Assembly (NCBI GenBank): GCA_035476815.1
Contig: DATILD010000046.1
Location: 1-64,000 of the forward strand
Direction of reading: 5' to 3'
DNA from: Methylibium sp035476815
Lineage (GTDB): Bacteria; Pseudomonadota; Gammaproteobacteria; Burkholderiales; Burkholderiaceae_C
DNA length: 64,000 nucleotides
Shown: positions 30,819-39,173 of the stretch, piece by piece
Layout: every line of letters begins with the position of its first letter
Position numbering within the stretch: the first letter of the stretch is position 1
Made by a program: the position numbers and the translations under genes
The notes under the pieces: generated by a model
Seen by the model: the letters and a program-made list of their open reading frames with translations, nothing else
Database searches by the model: none
Told to the model about the DNA's origin: nothing

Positions 30819-31679
30819 ATGAGCACGGCATCGAGTCAGCAGATCACGCCCGCGCTGCGGGACTGGATCATCGAGCAGGCCCGCGCCGGCCACCGGCCGG
30901 AGGCGGTGCTCGAGGCGATGAAGTCCAGCGGCTGGCGCGAGGACGTCGCGCTCGAGGCGATGGAAACCGTGCTCAGCACCATGCTGCGCGAGCATGCCGA
31001 GGCGCCGATCCTGCCGCCGCCATCCAGCGTGCCCGAGCCGGCGCTCGAGGGCGCGCCCGCCACGCTGTGGGCCCATGACCGCGAGGTGCGCATCGTGCTG
31101 ACGATGCGCGAACCGCGCGTGGTGGTGTTCGGCGGTCTGCTCGACGATGCCGAGTGCGACGAGATCATCGCGCTGGCCTCCGAGCGCCTGGCGCGCTCGC
31201 ACACGGTGGACACCGCCACCGGCGACAGCGAGGTCAACGCCGCGCGCACCAGCGACGGCATGTTCTTCGCGCGCGGCGAGTTCCCGGTGTGCGCGCGGCT
31301 GGAGGCGCGCATCGCGGCGCTGGTGAACTGGCCGGTCGAGAACGGCGAGGGCCTGCAGGTGCTGCGCTACCGGCCGGGGGCCGAATACAAGCCGCATTAC
31401 GACTACTTCGACCCGGCGCAGTCGGGCACGCCGGTGATCCTCAAGCGCGGCGGCCAGCGCGTGGCGACCGTGATCGTCTACCTGAACACGCCGCTGCGCG
31501 GCGGTAGCACGACCTTCCCGGACGTCAAGCTCGAGGTCGCGCCGGTGCGCGGCAATGCGGTGTTCTTCAGCTACGACCGGCCGCACCCGTCGACGCGCAG
31601 CCTGCATGGCGGCGCGTCGGTGCTCGAGGGCGAGAAGTGGATCACCACCAAGTGGCTGCGCGAGCGCGCGTTCGAGTGA
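30819..31679 (+). CDS. 2-oxoglutarate/Fe(II) dioxygenase, prolyl 4-hydroxylase type
   Basis: A 286-residue protein. The C-terminal two thirds (about 95-286) is a prolyl 4-hydroxylase-like double-stranded beta-helix with the iron triad His193, Asp195 (KPHYDYFD) and His263 (SLHGGASVLEG). Lys273 (GEKWITTKW) is placed to bind 2-oxoglutarate. The N-terminal 55 residues are helical and UBA-like (GHRPEAVLEAMKSSGW), an extra module often seen in this bacterial subgroup. GGAGGG precedes the ATG. The protein substrate is unknown; bacterial relatives hydroxylate EF-Tu or collagen-like repeats. Confidence 0.9.
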   Translation: MSTASSQQITPALRDWIIEQARAGHRPEAVLEAMKSSGWREDVALEAMETVLSTMLREHAEAPILPPPSSVPEPALEGAPATLWAHDREVRIVLTMREPRVVVFGGLLDDAECDEIIALASERLARSHTVDTATGDSEVNAARTSDGMFFARGEFPVCARLEARIAALVNWPVENGEGLQVLRYRPGAEYKPHYDYFDPAQSGTPVILKRGGQRVATVIVYLNTPLRGGSTTFPDVKLEVAPVRGNAVFFSYDRPHPSTRSLHGGASVLEGEKWITTKWLRERAFE

Positions 31680-31694
31680 ACGCGCGCTGAGGCT

Positions 31695-32231
31695 TCAGCG
31701 CGGCGGATGGCCGGCGCGCGCGGCGCCGACCGGGAGCCGGCTGTCGGTGCGCGAGAACGGCCGCGAGCGCTCGATGCGCTGCCAGCGCCGGTCGTCCCAG
31801 CTCTGCGGGCCCTCGAGCGGCCAGTGCTCCACCACGCCGGCGAGTTCTTCGCGCGGCACGCGCACGTAGCGCGGCTCGCGCCGGCCCAGCATCAGGCCGC
31901 GGCGCGCGGTGCACGCGACGGGCAGCCGGGCCACGTTGGCGTCGTCGACCCAGTAGACGCAGGCCTTGGCGGCCCAGAAGGACTGGCGCTCGAAATGCAC
32001 CCGGCCGGCCAGGCCGGTCGCGGCCGGGAACACGATGAACTCGTCGTCGAGTTCGACCAAGGCGAAGGCGGCGTCGCCGGCGCTGGTGGTGTCCGGCGGC
32101 TGGACGAAGACGATGCGGCGGATCGCCGGGGCGGCGACGCGGTCGATCTCCGCGTCGTTGCGCAGCACCACGATGTCGGTGCCGGCCCACTGGGTGCTCC
32201 AGCGCGGATGCAGATCGAGAGAGGCTTTCAT
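31695..32231 (-). CDS. Conserved hypothetical protein
   Basis: I do not recognise this 178-residue protein. It has no signal peptide, membrane helix or cysteine motif. The first 110 residues look like a compact beta-rich domain (RWSTQWAGTDIVVLRND, RRIVFVQPPDTTSAGDAAFALVELDDEFIVFP). The last 40 residues are basic and variable. Codon use matches its neighbours. The ATG at 32231 is the only good start. It is convergent with the dioxygenase gene and separated from the helicase gene by about 115 bp. Confidence 0.72.
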   Translation of the reverse strand: MKASLDLHPRWSTQWAGTDIVVLRNDAEIDRVAAPAIRRIVFVQPPDTTSAGDAAFALVELDDEFIVFPAATGLAGRVHFERQSFWAAKACVYWVDDANVARLPVACTARRGLMLGRREPRYVRVPREELAGVVEHWPLEGPQSWDDRRWQRIERSRPFSRTDSRLPVGAARAGHPPR

Positions 32232-32346
32232 CCGCCGACTCTAGGCCGGCGTGGTGCCACACCGTTGTGTCCAGGCGCGTCGAATTGCAAGCCGGCCGTG
32301 ACAAACCGGCCGGGATGCGAGAGCGGTATCGGCCTGTCGCGCCGGC

Positions 32347-33708
32347 TCAGCGCCCGCGGCCGCCGCTGCGGCCACCCGAGGGCCGGCCGCCGCCACTGCC
32401 CGCAGGCCGGCCACCACCGCCGCCACCACCGCGCGGCGCCGGCGCACCACCGCGGGGCGCGCCGCCGCCACGGCCGGACGAGCCGCCGCGACCGCCGCCG
32501 CCGCTGCGCAGCCCGCCGTTGAGCGTCTGGCGGCCGATCTGGATCGGCTGCGCCACCGCATGCGGGTCGGGCTCGAAGCCCGGCACCACCTCGCGCGGGA
32601 TGCTGCGCTTGATCAGCTTCTCGATGTCGCGCAGGAAGCCGAACTCGTCCACGCAGACCAGCGAGATCGCCTCGCCCTGCGCGCCGGCGCGGCCGGTGCG
32701 GCCGATGCGGTGCACGTAGTCCTCGGGCACGTTGGGCAGCTCGAAGTTCACGACGTGGGGCAGCTGGTCGATGTCGATGCCGCGCGCGGCGATGTCGGTC
32801 GCCACCAGCACCTGCAGCGAGCCGGCCTTGAAGTCGGCCAGCGCCTTGGTGCGCGCGCTCTGGCTCTTGTTGCCGTGGATCGCCATCGCGCTGATGCCCT
32901 GCTCGTTCAGGAACTCGGTCAGGCGGTTGGCGCCATGCTTCATGCGGCAGAACACCAGCACCTGGTGCCAGTCCTGGCGCTTGATCAGGTGGGCCAGCAG
33001 GTCCTTCTTGCGGTCGCGGTCGACCGGGTGGAGCTTCTGCTCGATCAGCTCGACGGTGCTGTTGCGGCGCGCGACCTCGATCACCTGCGGGCTGTTGAGC
33101 AGGCGGTCGGCCAGGGCCTTGATCTCGTCGCTGAAGGTGGCCGAGAACAGCAGGCTCTGCTTGGCCTTCGGCACGATGGCCAGGACCTTCTTGATGTCGT
33201 GGATGAAGCCCATGTCGAGCATGCGGTCGGCCTCGTCCAGCACGAAGATCTCGACCTTGCTCAGATCCAGCGTGCCCTGCTGGTGGTGGTCGAGCAGGCG
33301 GCCGGGCGTGGCCACGAGGATGTCGACGCCCTTCCTCAGGCGGTCGACCTGCGGCTGCATGCCGACGCCGCCGAACATCACCATCGAGGCGAGCTTGGCG
33401 TGCTTGCCGTAGACGCGCACGCTTTCCTCGACCTGCGCCGCGAGCTCGCGGGTGGGGGTGAGGATCAGCGCACGCAGCGGCAGCCGGCCCTTGGCGTCGC
33501 GCACGGGCGGCACGGCCATCAGCCGGTGCAGCATCGGCAGCACGAAGCCGGCGGTCTTGCCGGTGCCGGTCTGGGCGCCGGCGAGCAGGTCGCCGCCCTT
33601 GAGCACGGCGGGAATCGCCTGCTGCTGGATCGGCGTGGGGGTTTCATAGCCGGTTTCGGCAATGGCCTTGAGCAGGGGCTCGGCGAGCCCCAGGTCCTTG
33701 AAAGACAT
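32347..33708 (-). CDS. rhlE: DEAD-box RNA helicase, RhlE type with a Gly/Arg-rich tail
   Basis: A 453-residue ATP-dependent RNA helicase. All core motifs are present: the Q motif (PTPIQQQAIP), Walker A AQTGTGKT, PTRELA, ATPGRLLD, DEAD in VLDEADRML, SAT, the DIAARGIDI segment and HRIGRTGRAG. After residue 390 comes a low-complexity RGG/GGG tail, about 50 residues that are nearly all Gly, Arg, Ser, Pro and Ala, typical of RhlE-like proteins that bind structured RNA. The ATG at 33708 (MSFKDLGLAE) is the family start, although no Shine-Dalgarno sequence is evident. It is divergent from the Crp/Fnr gene across a 203-bp gap in which I see nothing definite. Confidence 0.95.
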   Translation of the reverse strand: MSFKDLGLAEPLLKAIAETGYETPTPIQQQAIPAVLKGGDLLAGAQTGTGKTAGFVLPMLHRLMAVPPVRDAKGRLPLRALILTPTRELAAQVEESVRVYGKHAKLASMVMFGGVGMQPQVDRLRKGVDILVATPGRLLDHHQQGTLDLSKVEIFVLDEADRMLDMGFIHDIKKVLAIVPKAKQSLLFSATFSDEIKALADRLLNSPQVIEVARRNSTVELIEQKLHPVDRDRKKDLLAHLIKRQDWHQVLVFCRMKHGANRLTEFLNEQGISAMAIHGNKSQSARTKALADFKAGSLQVLVATDIAARGIDIDQLPHVVNFELPNVPEDYVHRIGRTGRAGAQGEAISLVCVDEFGFLRDIEKLIKRSIPREVVPGFEPDPHAVAQPIQIGRQTLNGGLRSGGGGRGGSSGRGGGAPRGGAPAPRGGGGGGGRPAGSGGGRPSGGRSGGRGR

Positions 33709-33911
33709 CGGGAGGGTGCGCCCCGGGGAGGGCGTGGTGGCCGGTCTGCCGCGGCATGCAGGGCACGCGCACCAGTCGCAGATCGGCGGAGGGGGAGGTC
33801 GGAATCGACTGCAGCGAGTGGACTGGAACGTCTGCTGCGGGTGGGAGTGTAAGGGAAAGCCCCGAGAGGCAGGGCGCAACCCTCGGCCGTCGTGCCGATC
33901 ATCATGCGGCG

Positions 33912-34586
33912 ATGCACCCGATGCCGACCGATTGGCTGACCGCGTTCCCGCCGCTGCAGGCCCTCGACGAACCCCAGCGCGCCCGGCTGCTCGCGGCCGC
34001 GCGCATCGAGCACATGGCCTGCGGCGAGCGCGCCTACCTCGAGGGCGCGCTGGCGCGCGGCTACGTGCTGCGCATCGCCGGCACGACCCGGGTGCAGAAG
34101 ACCTCGGCCTCGGGCCGCGAGGTGGTCCTCTACCGCGTCGGGCCGGGCGACACCTGCGTGCTGACCACCTCCTGCCTGCTCGGCCGCAAGCCCTTCCCGG
34201 CCGAGGGCGTGGCCGAGAGCGACGTGACCGAGGCGGTCGTGCCGCCCGAGGTGTTCGCGGCGCTGATGGACGAGAGCGCGGCCTTCCGCGCCTTCGTGCT
34301 CGGCAACTACGGCGACCTGATCGGCGAGCTGATCATGCTGCTCGACGACGTGATGTTCCGGCGGCTCGACATCCGGCTGGCGCAGCAGCTCGTCCAGGCC
34401 GCCAGCGCGGCGGGCGTGGTCGAGCTCACCCACCAGCAGCTCGCCCATGAACTCGGCAGCGCCCGCGAGGCGGTCAGCCGGCTGCTGAAGGAGTTCGAGC
34501 GCAAGCAGTGGATCCGGCTGGGCCGCGGGCGCATCGAACTGGCCGACGTGGCGGCGCTGCGCACGCTGGCGGCCGACGGCGGCTGA
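33912..34586 (+). CDS. Crp/Fnr family transcriptional regulator
   Basis: A 224-residue regulator with an N-terminal cyclic-nucleotide-binding-like beta roll (about 20-125) and a C-terminal winged helix-turn-helix (about 150-215; recognition region LTHQQLAHELGSAREAVSRLLKEFE). The four-cysteine cluster of oxygen-sensing Fnr is missing, and the phosphate-binding cassette of Crp is not clear, so the signal is unknown. Starts at 33912 or 33921 both lack a strong ribosome-binding site. Its stop lies 1 bp from the end of the convergent cytochrome gene of the Sox-like module. Control of that module is possible but unproven. Confidence 0.88.
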   Translation: MHPMPTDWLTAFPPLQALDEPQRARLLAAARIEHMACGERAYLEGALARGYVLRIAGTTRVQKTSASGREVVLYRVGPGDTCVLTTSCLLGRKPFPAEGVAESDVTEAVVPPEVFAALMDESAAFRAFVLGNYGDLIGELIMLLDDVMFRRLDIRLAQQLVQAASAAGVVELTHQQLAHELGSAREAVSRLLKEFERKQWIRLGRGRIELADVAALRTLAADGG

Positions 34587-34587
34587 C

Positions 34588-35148
34588 TCAGCGCGGCCGT
34601 GGCCGCGCGTCGATGCCGACGAAGCCGTCGCGGTTGGGCATGCGCACGGCCGGCAGCGTCTGCGCGTCCATGGCCTGCGCGCCGTCGATCACCCCGTTGA
34701 TCTGCAGCAGGTAGGCGCTGATCGCATAGACCTCGTCGGCGCTCAGCGAGCCGGGCGCGCCCATCGGCTTGGCGCGGCGGATGAAGTCGAACAGCGTGGT
34801 CGCGTAGGGCCAGTAGCTGCCGATGGTCTTGTCCGGCGTCGCGCTGGTCAGCGGCTCGCTGCCGCCGGCCAGCTCCTCGGCGCTGGCGCCGCGGCCGGCC
34901 GGGCCGTGGCAGATCTGGCAGTAGGCCTGGAACAGCAGTGCGCCGTCGGCCACCAGCCCGCGGCCCGGTGGCAGCCCGCGGCCGTCGGGGAAGACGTTCA
35001 GGTCCCAGCGTGCGACCTCGGCCGCAGTGGCCGGCTGGCCGAGGCGGGGCGCGGCCAGCGCCGGTGCGTCGGCGCCGCGGCTCGCGCAGCCGGCGAGCAG
35101 CAGCGCCAGCACGATCGCGCTGCCATGCCGCGCCTCAGGCGTAGACAT
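34588..35148 (-). CDS. SoxD-like c-type cytochrome lipoprotein
   Basis: A 186-residue monohaem cytochrome c. A lipobox (LALLLAGC, Cys21) predicts a lipid anchor. The haem site is Cys77-Gln-Ile-Cys80-His81, and Met129 in AKPMGAP is the probable sixth ligand. The segment NVFPDGRGLPPGRGLVADG just before the haem site resembles the cytochrome part of SoxD, the electron acceptor of SoxC. It is shorter than full SoxD, which usually has two haem domains. Its start lies inside the end of the soxC-like gene (14-bp overlap), indicating tight coupling. Confidence 0.85.
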   Translation of the reverse strand: MSTPEARHGSAIVLALLLAGCASRGADAPALAAPRLGQPATAAEVARWDLNVFPDGRGLPPGRGLVADGALLFQAYCQICHGPAGRGASAEELAGGSEPLTSATPDKTIGSYWPYATTLFDFIRRAKPMGAPGSLSADEVYAISAYLLQINGVIDGAQAMDAQTLPAVRMPNRDGFVGIDARPRPR

Positions 35149-36415
35149 GCGTCACCGCACCTTCCGCGTCGATCGCCCAGGCGACGATGCCGTTGTAGTG
35201 GAAGTAGCCGTTGCTGCCGCGCGCCTTCACCAGCGCGGCGCGCTCGGGCTGCACGTAGCCGGTCTCGTCGATCGCCCGGCTCTTCAGCACCGCCGGTGCG
35301 CCGTCCCATTGCCACGCGGCGCGAAAACGCGTCAGGCAGCGCGGCAGCACCGCGCCGTCGAGCAGCGCCGGCGTCCAGCTGCGTCCGCCGTCGGCCGACA
35401 CCTCGACGCGGCGGATGCGGCCGCGGCCGCTCCAGGCCAGGCCGCTGATCTCGTAGACATCCTGCCCGTGCAGCTTCTGGCCATGCGAGGGCGAGGTGAT
35501 CAGCGACTTGGCCTCCATCACATGGGTGAACTGGCGCGCCTTGCCGTCGGGCTGCAGCTCGGTGTACTTGGCGGTCTCGTTGCGCGCCATCACCGGCTGG
35601 TCGGCGATGTGCAGGCGCCGCAGCCACTTCACGTTCACCACGCCCTCGCAACCGGGCAGCACCAGCCGCAGCGGGTAGCCATGCTCGGGGCGCAGCCGCT
35701 CGCCGTTCTGGTAGAGCGCGACGATGGCCTCGTCGCGCAGCCGCGCGAGCGGCAGGCTGACCTGCATCGCGAACGCGTCGGCGCCCTCGGCGATGCCCCA
35801 GGCGGCGCCGGGCGCGAGGCCGGCCTCGTCGAGCAGCACGCCCAGCGGCACGCCGGTCCACTCGCTGCACGACACCAGGCCGTGGAAGGAGCCGGGGCTG
35901 CGCTGGATCGGCTCGGGGTGCCAGCCGGCGTTGCTGTTGCCGCCGCATTCGATGAACAGCAACTGCGAGCGCATCGGATAGCGCAACAGCCGCTCGACGT
36001 CGAACTGCAGCGGCTGCTTCACCAGCCCGTGGATCAGCAGACGGTGCCGTGCCGGGTCGATCTGCGGCACGCCATTGTGGTGGCGCTCGAAGTGCAGGCC
36101 GGTCGGGGTGATGATGCCTTCCAGGTCCTCGATCGGCGTGAAGGCCGCGCCGTTGCCGGGCAGCACCCGGTTGGCGGCGATGCGGCGGATCACCTGCCGC
36201 TCGTACGGCGAGGGCTGGCCGTAGATGCCGAAGGGCTCTCCCGGGGTCTTCATCCACTCCGGGGTGGCCGGATCCGTGGCGGCGCGGGCGCTGGCGGCAC
36301 CGGCCGTCGCCAGCACGAGGCCGCTGCGCAGCAGCACGCGCCGGTGCAGCAACCCGCCGCCCGCGACGGGCTGCAGGTCGTCGGGCGGCAGCGTCGCGCG
36401 GTGGCGGCGGCCCAC
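35135..36415 (-). CDS. soxC: SoxC-like sulfite/sulfane dehydrogenase molybdoprotein
   Basis: A 426-residue molybdenum-cofactor protein of the sulfite oxidase family, exported by a Tat-like signal (HRRVLLRSGLVLATAG, about 24-39). The cofactor cysteine is Cys157 in FIECGGNSNAGW. That context is typical of SoxC, the sulfur dehydrogenase subunit, rather than of classical sulfite oxidase. The C-terminal dimerisation domain includes VEVSADGGRSWTPA. The start is a GTG at 36415, 2 bp after the stop of the SoxYZ-like gene. By family knowledge SoxCD oxidises the sulfane sulfur bound to SoxY; here all three functions lie in one operon. Confidence 0.9.
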   Translation of the reverse strand: MGRRHRATLPPDDLQPVAGGGLLHRRVLLRSGLVLATAGAASARAATDPATPEWMKTPGEPFGIYGQPSPYERQVIRRIAANRVLPGNGAAFTPIEDLEGIITPTGLHFERHHNGVPQIDPARHRLLIHGLVKQPLQFDVERLLRYPMRSQLLFIECGGNSNAGWHPEPIQRSPGSFHGLVSCSEWTGVPLGVLLDEAGLAPGAAWGIAEGADAFAMQVSLPLARLRDEAIVALYQNGERLRPEHGYPLRLVLPGCEGVVNVKWLRRLHIADQPVMARNETAKYTELQPDGKARQFTHVMEAKSLITSPSHGQKLHGQDVYEISGLAWSGRGRIRRVEVSADGGRSWTPALLDGAVLPRCLTRFRAAWQWDGAPAVLKSRAIDETGYVQPERAALVKARGSNGYFHYNGIVAWAIDAEGAVTHVYA

Positions 36416-36417
36416 GC

Positions 36418-37236
36418 TCAGGTCTTGGCCTGGACCGCGAGTGCGCTCTCGAACTTCAGCTCGTTGCTGTCGACGACCGTGGCGCGCAGCTCGCCCGAGG
36501 CCCTGGGCATGAACCAGAAGCGCAAGACGGGGTTCTCGCTGATCGTGAAGTCGACATCGGCGCGCAGCACCGGCTTGCCGGCGTAGGTGACGGCGATGCT
36601 GCGCACGAAGTGCGGCGGCGGGGCGAGCCGGGTCAGCTGGTCGATCGCGAGGCCCGAGACGTTGGGATGGCTCACCATCAGCTGGGCCAGCGCCGGCTTG
36701 CCGGCAACCGCGTCGCCCTCGACGCGCAGCCGCATCTTGCCGATGTTCGCCAGCGCCTCGGCCAGGTCCTTGCCGGCCGGGGCCGAGCAGCCACCCGAGG
36801 CCTTGACGTAACGCGTCTGCATCACCAGGCTGCCGTCGTTGAACTCGGCCACCGCCCGCACGTTGGTGTATTCCTCGATGCGCACGCGGGTCTCGATCTC
36901 GGCGCGGCCGCTGTCCGGCGTGAAGCTGAAGGTGGCCCCGACCGGCGAGGGGTTCTTGTCGATCACCAGCCAGACCTTGCGGATGTAGCGCTCCGGGGTC
37001 TGGACGAACTGGGTGCGGATCGCGATCGGCACCACCGCCGCGTCGGCGGCGCGCACCGGCGTCTCGAGCTCGATGACGCCGCGCGCGTCCTCCGAGATCT
37101 TGCGGTCGGCGAACAGGGCCTGGCGGATGGTCTGCCAGCGTTCGTTGTCGGCGGCCGGGTCGGCGGCCCGGACGGCGGGGGCGAACAGCGCTGCGGCGCC
37201 GAGGACGGCGAGCAGGCGGCGACGGAAGGGGGTCAT
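36418..37236 (-). CDS. Fused SoxYZ-like sulfur carrier protein
   Basis: A 272-residue periplasmic protein with a signal peptide (about 1-25). Residues about 35-155 resemble SoxY and about 165-272 resemble SoxZ, so carrier and partner are one chain. The SoxY swinging-arm cysteine appears as Cys150 in ASGGCSAPAG, at the junction rather than at a free C-terminus. Such fusions are known as quinoprotein dehydrogenase-associated SoxYZ-like carriers; here the partner is instead a SoxC-like enzyme. AGGAGAC lies 5 nt before the ATG. It heads the operon and is divergent from ettA across 202 bp. Confidence 0.87.
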   Translation of the reverse strand: MTPFRRRLLAVLGAAALFAPAVRAADPAADNERWQTIRQALFADRKISEDARGVIELETPVRAADAAVVPIAIRTQFVQTPERYIRKVWLVIDKNPSPVGATFSFTPDSGRAEIETRVRIEEYTNVRAVAEFNDGSLVMQTRYVKASGGCSAPAGKDLAEALANIGKMRLRVEGDAVAGKPALAQLMVSHPNVSGLAIDQLTRLAPPPHFVRSIAVTYAGKPVLRADVDFTISENPVLRFWFMPRASGELRATVVDSNELKFESALAVQAKT

Positions 37237-37438
37237 TTCGGTCTCCTGGGTCTCGGGTGGGCTCCGGGGCCCCTCTGGATGGCAATGATGCGCCGGCCGG
37301 GCGGTCTTGTCAGTGACGTGGTCACACAGGGCCGCCGGACGACCCCGCAGGGCGGCACGCACGAGGCGCTCGGCGACAATGCGCGGTCGCGCGGCGTGGC
37401 CGCGCCTTACAGCCTTCGCGCAAGAGAGCCTCTCCACC

Positions 37439-39106
<1,668 letters not shown>

Positions 39107-39173
39107 TCCGCAGGTGAACTTCGCGGCGCACCAAGGGTCTGCCGCGGTCCCGTCCTCATAACCGTCCGCCGCC

